Positions 19,789 to 30,501 of a stretch of 64,000 nt of DNA are shown here, in pieces. The translations under genes were made by a program, and so were the position numbers. This DNA is from Phenylobacterium montanum (GTDB lineage: Bacteria > Pseudomonadota > Alphaproteobacteria > Caulobacterales > Caulobacteraceae), in the NCBI RefSeq assembly GCF_018135625.1, contig NZ_CP073078.1:5302501-5366500 (forward strand). Direction: 5' to 3'. The notes under the pieces were generated by a model. It saw nothing but the letters and a program-made list of their open reading frames with translations, did no database searches and was not told the origin of the DNA. How positions within the stretch are numbered: the first letter of the stretch is position 1; each line of letters begins with the position of its first letter.

Positions 19789-20785
19789 GACCTGGCTGGT
19801 CGGCGTCTGGGCTGGGCTGATCGCATTCGCCGTGTTCGCCTATGTGGTGATGGACGGCTTCGACCTCGGCATCGGGGTGCTGTTTCCCTTCCTGGGCGCC
19901 CACAGCCAGCGCGGCCGGGCGATGAACGCGATCGCGCCGGTGTGGGACGGCAACGAGACCTGGCTGGTCCTGGGCGGCGGCGGCCTGTTCGCCGCCTTTC
20001 CGCTGGCCTATGCGATCCTGATGCCGGCGGTCTATGCGCCCTTGATCGCCATGCTGCTGGGATTGGTGTTCCGCGGCGTGGCCTTCGAGTTCCGCTGGCG
20101 CACCCTGCGCGGCCGCTGGGCCTGGGACGTGGCCTTCTCGGCCGGCTCGACCCTGGCCGCAGTCTCCCAAGGGATGATCCTGGGGGCGATCCTGCAAGGG
20201 GTGAAGGTCTCCGGCCGCGCCTATGCCGGCGGCTGGTGGGATTGGCTGACCCCGTTCAGCGTGTTGACCGGCCTCTCGGTCGCGGCGGGCTATGCGCTCC
20301 TGGGCGCCTGCTGGCTGATCCTGAAGAGCGAGGGCGAGCTGCAGGACCGCGCCTGGCGCCTGGCCTGGCGCTGCGCGGCCGCCACGATGGCCGCCATCGC
20401 CGCCGTCAGCGCCGCCACGCCACTCTTGAAGGGGGACTATTGGCGCCGCTGGTTCGCCTTTCCCAATGTGCTGGCCACGGCCCAGGTCCCGCTGCTGGTG
20501 CTGATCGTAGCTGTTGGTCTATTCGTCAGTTTGCGTCGCAAGGCCGAGCTCTGGCCCTTTCCCCTGGCGCTGGCCCTTTTCGCCCTCGGCTATGCGGGCC
20601 TGGCGATCAGCCTTTATCCCTATCTCGTACCCGGCGAGGTCACCCTGTGGCAGGCGGCGGCCCCGACCGCCAGCCTCGGCTTCATGCTGGCCGGCGCGGC
20701 GGTGCTGATCCCGGTGATCCTGGCCTATACCAGCTACGCCTACTGGGTGTTCCGCGGCAAGACCGGCGCGGAGGGCTACCACTGA
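19778..20785 (+). CDS. cydB: cytochrome bd-type oxidase subunit II
   Basis: 335 residues from ATG 19778 inside the end of cydA. The CydB signature VMDGFDLGIGVLFPFLG and WDGNETWLVLGGGGLFAAFP are present near the N-terminus, with eight or nine membrane helices. It is the structural partner of CydA and stabilises the haem b/d sites. It is translationally coupled on both sides: overlap with cydA and a one-base overlap with the small gene that follows. Confidence 0.96.
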   Translation: MSGETWLVGVWAGLIAFAVFAYVVMDGFDLGIGVLFPFLGAHSQRGRAMNAIAPVWDGNETWLVLGGGGLFAAFPLAYAILMPAVYAPLIAMLLGLVFRGVAFEFRWRTLRGRWAWDVAFSAGSTLAAVSQGMILGAILQGVKVSGRAYAGGWWDWLTPFSVLTGLSVAAGYALLGACWLILKSEGELQDRAWRLAWRCAAATMAAIAAVSAATPLLKGDYWRRWFAFPNVLATAQVPLLVLIVAVGLFVSLRRKAELWPFPLALALFALGYAGLAISLYPYLVPGEVTLWQAAAPTASLGFMLAGAAVLIPVILAYTSYAYWVFRGKTGAEGYH

Positions 20786-20904
20786 TGCGCGCGCCGGCGG
20801 GACGGCAATGGGCCTGGTTCGTCGGCCTGTGGGCCGCGAGCGTGCTGGCCGTGGGGCTGACGGCGGGGGTGATGAAGGCGGTGTTTGGGCTGATCTTGCG
20901 GTGA
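20785..20904 (+). CDS. 39-residue DUF2474/CydX-like third subunit of the bd oxidase
   Basis: The ATG at 20785 shares its A with the cydB stop (TGATG). The product is 39 residues: a short basic N-terminus, then one transmembrane helix (FVGLWAASVLAVGLTAGVM) and a hydrophobic end. DUF2474 proteins with exactly this layout (W-ASVLA in the helix) follow CioAB-type oxidase genes, and CydX in E. coli is needed for oxidase stability. Family placement is inferred from context, size and the helix motif. Confidence 0.75.
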   Translation: MRAPAGRQWAWFVGLWAASVLAVGLTAGVMKAVFGLILR

Positions 20905-21038
20905 GGGGGCTCGCCGGGAAGCGGACTATCCACCCGGCAGACTTGGGTGAATTGCCGCCTTCGGACTATGTAGCGTGCGAGGGTGCATTCAGTCCGGGTT
21001 CCCGCCTCCATAGCAGTTCAGGTGAAGCTGACGCCGTC

Positions 21039-21404
21039 ATGATCCGTCGAGATGGAAGATCGCTCCGGGCCCTCCATTTAGCATCCAGCTTGGGAGGTAG
21101 GCTGGGCCTGCTGCTGCCGCTCGTCGCGCTTGGTCTCGTGCTCGCGTACGGTTTTGGGCATGTGCAAGGCACACTCCGTATTTTTCTCGCCTACCTGACC
21201 CTTACGGTCTTTGCGCTCGCTATTCCGCGAGCGATCCGGCTCGGTCAGACGTTGCGCGTCGGCGAGCTGAAGGTCAGCGGTGTGGTAGTCGAGAGATCGG
21301 ACGCACCGGTGCGCTTTTGGACCTGGGTCACATACGAAGGTCTATACTTCGCCGTGAATGTGGCTGCGGCCGCGTTCTTAGCTTCCATGACCCTCAGCTC
21401 ATAG
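21039..21404 (+). CDS. hypothetical small membrane protein
   Basis: 121 residues from ATG 21039; the frame is open further upstream to 20808 but overlaps the DUF2474 gene and codes there for an unlikely Gly/Arg-rich stretch. Three hydrophobic helices are visible (LGLLLPLVALGLVLAYGF, IFLAYLTLTVFALAIP, FAVNVAAAAFLASM) with a beta-like segment between. Composition is somewhat more AT-rich than neighbours. No family was recognised. Confidence 0.5.
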   Translation: MIRRDGRSLRALHLASSLGGRLGLLLPLVALGLVLAYGFGHVQGTLRIFLAYLTLTVFALAIPRAIRLGQTLRVGELKVSGVVVERSDAPVRFWTWVTYEGLYFAVNVAAAAFLASMTLSS

Positions 21405-21481
21405 GCATAACGCCCCGGCCTCCGTCCGCTGAGGGTCGATTTCGACCGCTTTGCCCTTCCCCAATACCCGCCGTTCGCCGC

Positions 21482-24265
21482 CTACCCCATCCGCTCCGGC
21501 GCGGCCCCGCAGGTTTCGCAGACCAGCTTGCCTCCATGGCGCGTCAGGGCCAGGTCGCCGCAGGCGGGGCAGACGTCGTGTTCCGGGCTGGCGCCTGAGG
21601 CGCCGGGCTTGGCGCGGCCGCCCATGGGCAGGAACACCAGGTTGTCGGGGGCGGCGCCGCGGGAGAAGCCCTTGGAGATGAACTTCGAGGCGGGCAGGGG
21701 CTCCGGCTCCTCGCCCTCCAGCTTTTCCTGCTTGCCGTGGCCGAGGCCGTCGGCGTTGAACTCGTCGGGGTCGGCGTTGGCCAGGTCCTGGCGGTCCAGG
21801 TAGCTGACCGCAAGCTCGCGAAAGATGTAGTCCAGGATCGAGGTCGCCGAGCGGATGGTGTCGTTGCCGGTGACCCGGCCGGCCGGCTCGAAGCGGGTGA
21901 AGACGAAGGCGTCGACGAACTCGTCCAGCGGCACGCCGTATTGCAGGCCGATGGAGACGGCGATGGCGAAGTTGTTCATCAGCGAGCGGAAGGCGGCGCC
22001 CTCCTTGTGCATGTCGATGAACACCTCGCCGAGTTCGCCGTCCTCGTACTCGCCGGTGTGCAGATAGACCTTGTGGCCGCCGACGGCCGCCTTCTGGATG
22101 TAGCCCTTGCGGCGGTCGGGCAGGCGGCGGCGGGTGCGTTCGCGCTCAACGATCTTCTCCACGACGCGTTCGGCGACGATGGGGGCGGGCGCGGGGCGGC
22201 GCGGCGGTTCCTCGGTCAGGGCGGGCAAGTCGAGGGCCTGGGTGGCGGGCGCCGGGTCGCGTTGCAGCCGCACGGCGCGCAGGCCCGCGCGGGCCGCCGC
22301 CGCTTGGAGACGCGCGGCGGCAGGCGGCTCGTCGGCCCAGCCGAGGCGCAGAGGCGAAAGGTCGGGCGCGCAGGTATAGGCCTCGGCGGCCGCGGACATG
22401 GCAAGGCGCGCCGAGAGGCCGATCTGGTCCGCGCCGGCGAGCAGCGTGCGGGCCTCCAGCGTCAGGTCGCCCTCGCTCAGAGGGCCGCCCAGGACGAAGG
22501 CTTCGGCCTCCGCGATCTCGGCGGCGGAGAAGCCGGCCAGGGCCAGGACGTCGAAGCTCGGGTCCGCCAGGTCCTCAGCCGAGGCACCGAGAACGTCTTG
22601 GACGAAACCTTCGCCGACGACGGCCGGGGCGAAGGCCTGGCGCAGGCTGGAGACCGAGAACAGGCGCGCCTGCACCGCGGCGATCTCGTGGTCGGTGAAG
22701 CCGCGCTCGTGCAAGGCCCTGGCGCCGAGGCCGGGGGCTGCGGCGAGGTCGCGGGCGCCGAACAGGCGGGTTATGGCCGCATCGATGTCCACGCCGAGGC
22801 GGGCGAGGCCGCGGGCGGCGGCGGGGCTGAGGGTGCGGACGGCTAGCCCGTCGGCGGTCTCGGCGAGTGTGGCCGGGCCGGTCCAGGGCGCGGCGCCCAG
22901 GCTGGCGCCGCCGAGGCGCAGGGAGAGCTCGGCGTCGGCGAACAGGGCGGTGACTTCGGCGTTGCGAAGGCCGGTGCGGCGGGCGGACTTCAGGGTCGCG
23001 GTCAGGAGGTCGGCCGCGCCGGCGCCCACCGGCGTCGATCGATCGCAGCGTTTGGCCCGGGCGGCGATGGCGGCGATGCGGGCGTCACGGTCTTGCTCGA
23101 AGGCCGGATAGGGGCCGAGGGCGAAGGCGATTTCGGCCGAGGCGGCCAGGCCCGCAGCGGCGGTCAGGGCGAACAGCTCGCCGGCGAAGCGGCGGGCCTC
23201 GTCGCTGTCGAAGGCGAGGCCGCGGGCGACCAGCACTTCGGCGAGGCCGCCGAGGGTCAGGCCCAGGGGGCGCCAGACGGTGTCGCCGCGCCGATCGGCG
23301 GTCTCCAGGTCGAGGGCCAGGGTCCAGAGGCGCACCTCGGCGGTGAAGGCCTCCAGGTCGAAGATCTCGCCGTTGTCGAAGGCTCGAAGGTCGATGGCCG
23401 CGCGGCAGGCGCCTTGCGAACGCGCGGCGGCCTCGGCGTCGGCGGGATCGAAGGCCAGGAACACCCGGCCGGTCTCCCAGCCGGCGGCGGCGGCCTTCAG
23501 CGCAGCGGGTTCGGCGGCCTCGACCCCGTCGCGGCGGGCGGCGAGCAGCAGGGCGGGAGCGGGAGCGGCCTCGATCTCCGCCGAAGTCCAGGCGGTGGCG
23601 CCGGCGCGGGCCAGGCTGATGGCGCGGCGGATCAGCGCGTCGCCGACCCCGGCCTCGCGGGCGCGGCGGGCGGCGCGGCCGAGGGCAGCGTTGAGGCTGG
23701 GGTCCGCGCAGGCGGCGCGCTCGCCCTCGCAGCGGCTGACCGCGTCCATCACCGCCTGCAGGCGCTCGTCATGCGCGGCGGCGGCGTCGGCCACCAGGGC
23801 CTCGCGGCGGGCCTCGGCCAGGTGACGCTCGACGGCGCGGGCGAACTCGAAGCCGGTGAGGTCGACCACCTCGGGCTCGGCCGCGGCGCCGGCGGCGGGC
23901 AGGGCGGGGGCGGCGCGGCCTTCGATCAGGCTCTCCAGCAGGGCGTCGCGAAAGCGGACGGCGTCGCCGGTCGCAGCGAACACGCCAAGCGCCGCGCCGC
24001 GGCCGGCGAGGCGGCTGGCGTAGCGGTCGAAGGCGCCGTCCAGGGCCTCGGCCAGGGCCGGCTCCGCCGGGGGCAAGGGCTCGGATTCGCCCTCGGCGAC
24101 GATGCCGCCCTGCGCATCGGCCCAGTCCAGCCATGCGTCGATTCGCGCCGAGGTCCAGTCCACGGGGGCCAGGACCTCGGCCACGCCGGCGCCGCGCTCG
24201 ACCTCGCGCAGGTCGAGGGTCGCTTGTTCGGCGCCGATCGGCGGACGTTGAGACTGAAATCGCAT
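21482..24265 (-). CDS. NrdJ-derived TSCPD-domain protein, catalytically degenerate ribonucleotide reductase relative
   Basis: 927 residues. The C-terminal 715-825 region is a nearly intact NrdJ TSCPD domain ([36 protein letters not shown]), followed by a CPAC...CETC zinc finger (Cys899, 902, 916, 919) as in NrdJ. Residues about 170-690 align by eye with the B12-dependent reductase barrel ([45 protein letters not shown]). The catalytic NPCSE is DPADA (273-277), the phosphate-binding PTGTI is gone, and the N-terminal part is shortened. It should not reduce ribonucleotides; a regulatory or structural role is possible. Confidence 0.8.
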   Translation of the reverse strand: MRFQSQRPPIGAEQATLDLREVERGAGVAEVLAPVDWTSARIDAWLDWADAQGGIVAEGESEPLPPAEPALAEALDGAFDRYASRLAGRGAALGVFAATGDAVRFRDALLESLIEGRAAPALPAAGAAAEPEVVDLTGFEFARAVERHLAEARREALVADAAAAHDERLQAVMDAVSRCEGERAACADPSLNAALGRAARRAREAGVGDALIRRAISLARAGATAWTSAEIEAAPAPALLLAARRDGVEAAEPAALKAAAAGWETGRVFLAFDPADAEAAARSQGACRAAIDLRAFDNGEIFDLEAFTAEVRLWTLALDLETADRRGDTVWRPLGLTLGGLAEVLVARGLAFDSDEARRFAGELFALTAAAGLAASAEIAFALGPYPAFEQDRDARIAAIAARAKRCDRSTPVGAGAADLLTATLKSARRTGLRNAEVTALFADAELSLRLGGASLGAAPWTGPATLAETADGLAVRTLSPAAARGLARLGVDIDAAITRLFGARDLAAAPGLGARALHERGFTDHEIAAVQARLFSVSSLRQAFAPAVVGEGFVQDVLGASAEDLADPSFDVLALAGFSAAEIAEAEAFVLGGPLSEGDLTLEARTLLAGADQIGLSARLAMSAAAEAYTCAPDLSPLRLGWADEPPAAARLQAAAARAGLRAVRLQRDPAPATQALDLPALTEEPPRRPAPAPIVAERVVEKIVERERTRRRLPDRRKGYIQKAAVGGHKVYLHTGEYEDGELGEVFIDMHKEGAAFRSLMNNFAIAVSIGLQYGVPLDEFVDAFVFTRFEPAGRVTGNDTIRSATSILDYIFRELAVSYLDRQDLANADPDEFNADGLGHGKQEKLEGEEPEPLPASKFISKGFSRGAAPDNLVFLPMGGRAKPGASGASPEHDVCPACGDLALTRHGGKLVCETCGAAPERMG

Positions 24266-24474
24266 GGCGATCCTCCCCCGTTCTGAGCCAGCCTAGGAGG
24301 GCTGACGGCCGGCTTCAATAGATATTGCGGGAGATGGGTGCGCCATCCACAACATCTTGTGTCGGGGGTGCGGCGAAGGTTTCTTCCGGTTCGCTGGACG
24401 CGGGCAGGCCCGGCGCCTATATTCACCCCGCGCCGCTTCGGCGCTTTTCCTGTTCGCGGCGGAGCTTAGGCGGC

Positions 24475-24870
24475 GTGCTCAAAGAGATTTTCACCTGGTG
24501 GCAGGGCGCGACCTTCGGCCTGCGCCTGACCATCGCCAAGAACGGCCAGTTCGTCGGCGAGGACGAGTACGGCAACCGCTACTATGAGGCCCGCAACGCC
24601 GCCGACAGCTATGACGGGCGCAAGCGTCGCTGGGTGATGTACAAGGGCTATGCCGAGGCCTCCAAGGTGCCGGCCGAATGGCACGGCTGGCTGCGCTACA
24701 CCTTCGACGAGCCGCCGACCGTGGCCCCGCTGCTGCGCAGGTCCTGGGAGAAGGACCATCTGCCGAACCTGACCGGCACCGCTCACGCCTGGCGGCCGCC
24801 CGGTTCGCTGGCGGTGACCGGCGAGCGCCCGGCGGCGACGGGCGACTACCAGGCCTGGCGGCCGGAGTAA
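24475..24870 (+). CDS. NADH:ubiquinone oxidoreductase supernumerary subunit NDUFA12
   Basis: 131 residues from GTG 24475, preceded by GGAGCTTAGGC. Family landmarks are GQFVGEDEYGNRYYE near residue 25, KRRWVMYKG, VPAEWHGWLRYTFDEPP and a Trp/Arg-rich end (AHAWRPPGS). NDUFA12 is an accessory subunit of respiratory complex I shared by mitochondria and alphaproteobacteria. It is first in a run with mlaD and the DUF2155 gene. Confidence 0.94.
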   Translation: MLKEIFTWWQGATFGLRLTIAKNGQFVGEDEYGNRYYEARNAADSYDGRKRRWVMYKGYAEASKVPAEWHGWLRYTFDEPPTVAPLLRRSWEKDHLPNLTGTAHAWRPPGSLAVTGERPAATGDYQAWRPE

Positions 24871-24874
24871 TCCC

Positions 24875-25414
24875 ATGCGTGGTCAGTGGGTCGAGACGGG
24901 GCTTGGCGCGGTGGTGCTGGCCGCGGCGGCCAGCTTTCTGATCTATGCCCTGAGCGCCGGGGCCATCCACACCAAGGCGCACGGCTATGACCTGACCGCG
25001 CGGTTCGGCCAGGTCGGGGCCCTGGCCCCGGGCGCGGACGTGCGCGTGGCGGGGGTGAAGGTCGGCACGGTCTCGGCCGTGACGCTGGATTCCAAGACCT
25101 TCATGGCCATCACCAGGATGACCATGGACCCCACGGTCAAGCTGCCGGCCGATTCCACCGCCAAGGTGACCAGCGACGGCCTCCTGGGCGGCTCGCACAT
25201 CGCCATCGAACCCGGCGGCGCCCAGGGCGACATGAAGCCGGGCGACGAGTTTCAGAACACGCAAGGGGCGGTGGACCTGTTCGGCCTGATCGGCCAGTTC
25301 ATCCGCCCGCAGAGCCCGGCGGCTTCGTCCGCCCCGGCTGCTGCGGCGCCCGCCGCCTCGCCCGCTCCGGCCGCCGATCCCTACGGCGTCCCGGCCAGCA
25401 ACGGAGGCCACTGA
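24875..25414 (+). CDS. mlaD: outer-membrane lipid asymmetry protein MlaD (MCE domain)
   Basis: 179 residues: one N-terminal membrane anchor (VVLAAAASFLIYALSAGA), one MCE domain about residues 35-115 (YDLTARFGQVGALAPGADVRVAGVKVGTV, LLGGSHIAIEPGG), then an Ala/Pro-rich tail. MlaD forms a periplasmic hexamer passing phospholipids to the MlaFEB transporter. No mlaE or mlaF is in this window, so the rest of the system is elsewhere. Starts 4 bases after the NDUFA12 stop. Confidence 0.92.
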   Translation: MRGQWVETGLGAVVLAAAASFLIYALSAGAIHTKAHGYDLTARFGQVGALAPGADVRVAGVKVGTVSAVTLDSKTFMAITRMTMDPTVKLPADSTAKVTSDGLLGGSHIAIEPGGAQGDMKPGDEFQNTQGAVDLFGLIGQFIRPQSPAASSAPAAAAPAASPAPAADPYGVPASNGGH

Positions 25415-25415
25415 G

Positions 25416-26036
25416 ATGGCGGCGCGCCCGCTGCTGCTCGCCGGCGCCGGGGCCGCCATCGTCCTGGCGCTGGGCGTGGGCGGCCTGGTGCGCGCCCAGC
25501 AGGAGCCCGCCGCGCCCGCCGCCCCCAAGCCGGCGGCGGCGCTGAAGCCCGCACAACCGGCGGCCGCCCCGCCCGCAGCCGAGCCCGAGGCGCCAAGCCC
25601 CTCGCCGCCGATGGAGGCGGCTTCGAACGACGACGAGGACCAGGGCGAGCCGGCCTCATCCAATCCCGCGCCTTCCAAGCCGGTCGAGCCCTTGAAGCGG
25701 CCGCGCTATGCGGTGGCGGTGCTGCAGGCCCTGGACAAGGTCTCGGCCGAGACCCTGCGCTTCGAGGCCCCGATCAACCAGCCGATCCGCTACAAGTCGC
25801 TGATCTTCATCGTCCGCGCCTGCGAGACCACCGCGCCCGACGAGACCATCACCGACGCGGTCGCCCACGTGGAGATCATCTCCCAGCCCAAGGGGCCGGA
25901 CGACCAGCCGCCCCCGCCCGGCAAGCAGGTGTTTCGCGGCTGGATTTACGCCAATTCACCCGGACTGAACCTGTTCCAGCATCCGGTCTATGACGCCTGG
26001 CTGATCGCCTGCAAGACGGCCGCGCCGTCCACATAG
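25416..26036 (+). CDS. DUF2155 domain protein, exported
   Basis: 206 residues with a signal or anchor segment ([21 protein letters not shown]-like start), a long Ala/Pro-rich linker to about residue 95, then DUF2155: [32 protein letters not shown] and the end [21 protein letters not shown]. The two conserved cysteines probably pair. The domain is common next to complex I and aat genes in alphaproteobacteria; function is unknown. Its 3' end overlaps the converging aat gene by 49 bases. Confidence 0.88.
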   Translation: MAARPLLLAGAGAAIVLALGVGGLVRAQQEPAAPAAPKPAAALKPAQPAAAPPAAEPEAPSPSPPMEAASNDDEDQGEPASSNPAPSKPVEPLKRPRYAVAVLQALDKVSAETLRFEAPINQPIRYKSLIFIVRACETTAPDETITDAVAHVEIISQPKGPDDQPPPPGKQVFRGWIYANSPGLNLFQHPVYDAWLIACKTAAPST

Positions 26037-26656
26037 GCCGGCAGGCGGTAGAAGTCGGCGTCGCGCGCCAGGGCCTCGTCCAACTTCCTGCGATAGAGGG
26101 CGCGGGGGATCTCCACCGCGCCGAACTGGGCCAGGTGCTCGGTCATGAACTGGGTGTCCAGCAGGCGGAACTGGCCGGCGCTCAGCCGGGCGACCAGGTG
26201 CGCCAGGGCGACCTTGCTGGCGTCGCGAGCTCTGGAGAACATGCTCTCGCCGAAGAAGGCACCGCCCAGGCTGACGCCATAGAGGCCGCCGACCAGCACC
26301 CCTTCAAGCCAGCACTCGACGCTGTGGGCCAGGCCCAGGCGGTAGAGCTGGCCGTAGAGGGCCTGGATCGGCGCGTTGATCCAGGTCTCCTCGCGCCCCG
26401 GCTTGGCGGCGGCGCAGGCGGCGACCACGGCGTCGAAGGCAGTGTCGATGCGCACCTGGAACACCTCGGCCCGGATGGTGCGGGCCAGGCGGCGGGGGAT
26501 GTGCACCGTGTGCAGCGGGATCACCCCCCGGTGCTCGGGATCGACCAGGAAGATGCGATCGTCTTCGCGCGCGTCCGCCATCGGGAACACGCCCCGGCGA
26601 TAGCACTCGATCAGGTCTTCGACCGTGAAGCCCCCTGTCCCTGAAGATCGGGGCAC
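25988..26656 (-). CDS. aat: leucyl/phenylalanyl-tRNA--protein transferase
   Basis: 222 residues from GTG 26656; the nearby ATG at 26664 is in another frame. Family motifs are [46 protein letters not shown] and [17 protein letters not shown]. The enzyme adds Leu or Phe from tRNA to N-terminal Lys/Arg, marking proteins for ClpAP. It starts 4 bases after the accC stop, so it is the distal gene of the acc operon. Confidence 0.95.
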   Translation of the reverse strand: MPRSSGTGGFTVEDLIECYRRGVFPMADAREDDRIFLVDPEHRGVIPLHTVHIPRRLARTIRAEVFQVRIDTAFDAVVAACAAAKPGREETWINAPIQALYGQLYRLGLAHSVECWLEGVLVGGLYGVSLGGAFFGESMFSRARDASKVALAHLVARLSAGQFRLLDTQFMTEHLAQFGAVEIPRALYRRKLDEALARDADFYRLPAYVDGAAVLQAISQAS

Positions 26657-26660
26657 GCGC

Positions 26661-28004
<1,344 letters not shown>

Positions 28005-28007
28005 CGC

Positions 28008-28508
28008 CTACTCGATCACCACCAGGGCTTCGCCGAATTCCACCGGTTGGGCGTCTTCGACCAGGATCTTCAGCACCGTCCCGGCGCGCGGGGCGGGGAT
28101 CGGGTTCATGGTCTTCATGGCCTCGATGATCAGCAGCGTCTGCCCGGCCGAGACCTGGTCGCCCACCTTGATGAACGAGGCGGCGCCCGGCTGGGGCTGC
28201 AGATAGACGGTGCCGACCATGGGCGACTTGACCTGCTCGCCGCGCTCGGGCTCGGCGGCGGGCGCAGCCGCGGGGGCGGCGGCCACAGGCGCAGCGGCCG
28301 GCGCGGCCATGGGCGCGGGCGCGGCGACATAGTGCGCCGGCGCGGCGGCCACCGAGATCTCGCGGGCGACGCGGATCTTCAGGCCCCCCTGTTCGACCTC
28401 GATCTCGGTCAGGCCGGTGTCGGTCAGGATGTCGGCCAGCTTGCGCACCAGCCTGGGGTCGATCGAGCCGCCGGAGTCCTTAGACACGGGTCCCTTGGAA
28501 TCGTTCAT
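28008..28508 (-). CDS. accB: acetyl-CoA carboxylase biotin carboxyl carrier protein
   Basis: 166 residues. An N-terminal segment ([21 protein letters not shown]) is followed by an Ala/Pro-rich hinge and the biotinyl domain with EAMKTMN, the biotinylated Lys being residue 132. It carries carboxybiotin between AccC and AccAD. It is located between aroQ and accC in one minus-strand operon. Confidence 0.97.
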   Translation of the reverse strand: MNDSKGPVSKDSGGSIDPRLVRKLADILTDTGLTEIEVEQGGLKIRVAREISVAAAPAHYVAAPAPMAAPAAAPVAAAPAAAPAAEPERGEQVKSPMVGTVYLQPQPGAASFIKVGDQVSAGQTLLIIEAMKTMNPIPAPRAGTVLKILVEDAQPVEFGEALVVIE

Positions 28509-28531
28509 GGATTGAAAAACCTTGTTCTTAT

Positions 28532-28978
28532 TCAGGCCGAGGCCTTGGCCGCTTGCGCCGCCGCCTCGATAGCGAGTTCATAGCTCCTGGCGCCGAAGCC
28601 GCTGACCAGCCCCGTCGCCGCCAGGGAGACGAAAGTGTGCCTGCGAAACTCCTCGCGCGCCGCAGGGTTCGACAGGTGGCACTCGACGATCGGTATGCTC
28701 AGGGCCTTCAGCGCGTCCAGAAGGGCGATCGAGGTGTGGCCATAGCCGGCCGGATTGATCACCAGGGCGCAGGCGCCCTCGCGCGCCTCCTGCACCCAGT
28801 CGATCAGCTGCCCCTCGTGGTTCGACTGGCGGAACACCACCTGGCGGCCGAAAACAGCCGCCCGCGCCTCGCAAAGGCCGCGAACGTCCTCGAGGGTGGT
28901 GGTCCCATAGATGTGCGGCTCTCGGACCCCCAACAGGTTGAGGTTGGGGCCGTTCAGCACATAGATCGGTTTGGTCAT
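28532..28978 (-). CDS. aroQ: type II 3-dehydroquinate dehydratase
   Basis: 148 residues from ATG 28978; the frame continues upstream but without homology. Typical motifs are [19 protein letters not shown] (catalytic Tyr), [32 protein letters not shown] and ECHLSNP (catalytic His region). It converts 3-dehydroquinate to 3-dehydroshikimate in the shikimate pathway. It is first gene of the aroQ-accB-accC-aat run. Confidence 0.97.
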   Translation of the reverse strand: MTKPIYVLNGPNLNLLGVREPHIYGTTTLEDVRGLCEARAAVFGRQVVFRQSNHEGQLIDWVQEAREGACALVINPAGYGHTSIALLDALKALSIPIVECHLSNPAAREEFRRHTFVSLAATGLVSGFGARSYELAIEAAAQAAKASA

Positions 28979-29074
28979 GCCGCTCCGCGGTCGGCGATCC
29001 GCATGTCGAATCCGCCGCTCTTGTATCGTCGCGCGCCCGGGCTCACAAGCAGGGCTCGTTTTGGAGACTACGGA

Positions 29075-29275
29075 ATGCGTCTGGTGATCAACGGCGAGGA
29101 GCGGGGCTTCGAGGCGCTCGGCAGCATCGCCGCCCTGGTGACGGCGCTGGGCCTTGATCCGCGTAAGGTCGCCGTCGAGCGCAATCTTGAGATCGTGCCG
29201 CGTTCGATCTACGCCGAGACCGCGCTCGCCGACGGCGACCGCATCGAGATCGTGCACTTCATCGGAGGCGGCTGA
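29075..29275 (+). CDS. thiS: sulfur carrier protein ThiS
   Basis: 66 residues, a ubiquitin-fold protein ending in Gly-Gly (VHFIGGG), the residue pair thiocarboxylated for thiazole synthesis. ATG 29075 is preceded by GGAGACTACGGA. The frame is open far upstream, but only this start gives a ThiS-sized product. It is divergent from aroQ and followed 3 bases later by thiG. Confidence 0.95.
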   Translation: MRLVINGEERGFEALGSIAALVTALGLDPRKVAVERNLEIVPRSIYAETALADGDRIEIVHFIGGG

Positions 29276-29278
29276 CGC

Positions 29279-30082
29279 ATGAACGCCCACACCCCACCGG
29301 CTGACACCTGGCCAAAAGATACTTGGAGCGTCGCCGGCCGCACCTTCACCTCGCGCCTGATCGTCGGCACCGGCAAGTACAAGGACTATGCCACCAACGC
29401 CGCCGCCGCCGAGGCCGCGGGGGCCGAGATCGTCACCGTGGCCCTGCGCCGGGTGAACCTGTCCGACCCCAGCCAGCCCATGCTGGTCGACTACGTAAAG
29501 CCCGACCGCTTCACCTTCCTGCCCAACACCGCCGGCTGCTTCACCGGCGAGGACGCGGTGCGCACCCTGCGTCTGGCCCGCGAGGCCGGCGGCTGGGACC
29601 TGGTCAAGCTGGAGGTGCTGTCCAACACCCGCCACCTGCTGCCCGACATGGAGGAGACCCTGCGGGCGCTCAAGCTGCTGGTGGCCGACGGCTTTTCGGT
29701 GATGGTCTATTGCACCGACGATCCGGTCTATTGCCTGAAGCTGGAGGAGGCCGGCGCCGCGGCGATCATGCCGGCCGCGGCCCCGATCGGCTCGGGCCTT
29801 GGCCTGCAGAACAGGGTCAATGTCCGCCTGATCGTCGAGCAGTCCAAGGTCCCGGTCCTGATCGACGCCGGCGTCGGCACCCCCAGCGACGCGGTCCTGG
29901 CCATGGAGCTCGGCTGCGACGCGGTGCTGATGAACACCGCCATCGCCGAGGCCAAAGACCCCGTCCGCATGGCCCGCGCCATGAAACACGCCGTCATCGC
30001 CGGCCGCGAAGGCTACCTCGCCGGCCGCATGCCCAAGCGCATGTACGCCGACCCCAGCTCGCCGCTGGCGGGGCTGATCTAG
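29279..30082 (+). CDS. thiG: thiazole synthase
   Basis: 267 residues. ThiG landmarks are [34 protein letters not shown] (the Schiff-base Lys), [18 protein letters not shown] and [15 protein letters not shown]. It forms the thiazole phosphate of thiamine from deoxyxylulose phosphate, dehydroglycine and ThiS thiocarboxylate. No TPP riboswitch was recognised upstream of thiS. No other thi genes follow. Confidence 0.97.
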   Translation: MNAHTPPADTWPKDTWSVAGRTFTSRLIVGTGKYKDYATNAAAAEAAGAEIVTVALRRVNLSDPSQPMLVDYVKPDRFTFLPNTAGCFTGEDAVRTLRLAREAGGWDLVKLEVLSNTRHLLPDMEETLRALKLLVADGFSVMVYCTDDPVYCLKLEEAGAAAIMPAAAPIGSGLGLQNRVNVRLIVEQSKVPVLIDAGVGTPSDAVLAMELGCDAVLMNTAIAEAKDPVRMARAMKHAVIAGREGYLAGRMPKRMYADPSSPLAGLI

Positions 30083-30110
30083 CCAGCCCTGACCGCAATA
30101 CAGATCCGCT

Positions 30111-30347
30111 CATCCCGGCGAATGCCCTATGGGATTCACACATCAAAAAAATTCCCGTCATCCCGGCCGTAGCGCTCGCGAGAGCGCGGAGAGCCGGGAC
30201 CCAGCAAGCTCGATCTCGAAGCTGCGCGGCAATGCAGCGTCGAGGCCGGGTCGGCTGGGTCCCGGATCTCCGGTCGCTTTGCGACCTGCGTCCGGGATGA
30301 CGGTCCTTATTGAGACGTGTGAATCCCATAGGGTGTTCGCCGGGATG
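30111..30347. repeat. long nested inverted repeat (CATCCCGGCGAA...TTCGCCGGGATG)
   Basis: The outer arms (CATCCCGGCGAATGCCCTATGG and its near complement at the right end, both including CCCTATGGGATTCACAC) enclose inner arms CGTCATCCCGG...GGGACCCAGC and GCTGGGTCCCGGA...CCGGGATGACG. Two different repeat units appear nested, one sharing the GGGACCCAG core with the repeat at 13095-13216. Confidence 0.8.
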
Positions 30348-30397
30348 CGCGGTTTACGGGCGACGGAATTCACCCGGCGCGCAGCGCCCGAAGATTA

Positions 30398-30496
30398 TTG
30401 AACCACAAAGCTCACAAAGAACACGAAGGGCTCCGGAGCCTCACGCCCCGCCAGCACACCCTGAACTTCGTGTGCTTCGTGAGCTTCGTGGTTCAA
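30398..30496. repeat. 31-base-arm inverted repeat (TTGAACCAC.AAGCTCAC.AAG)
   Basis: Arms at 30398-30428 and 30466-30496 are reverse complements with three mismatches. Within each arm there is a short internal periodicity of CAAAG/CACGAAG-type units. It lies directly downstream of the hypothetical gene ending at 30502. Confidence 0.8.
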
Positions 30497-30501
30497 TATC
30501 T

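Larger units (their letters stand above)
30083..30501. other. gene-free stretch holding two inverted-repeat elements
   Basis: No coding frame is supported here. The interval is filled by a long inverted repeat at 30111-30347 and a second, unrelated one at 30398-30496. Confidence 0.7.

Noticed and set aside
28979-29074. TPP riboswitch upstream of thiS
   Set aside because: The gap is under 100 bases and the conserved THI-box core was not found.
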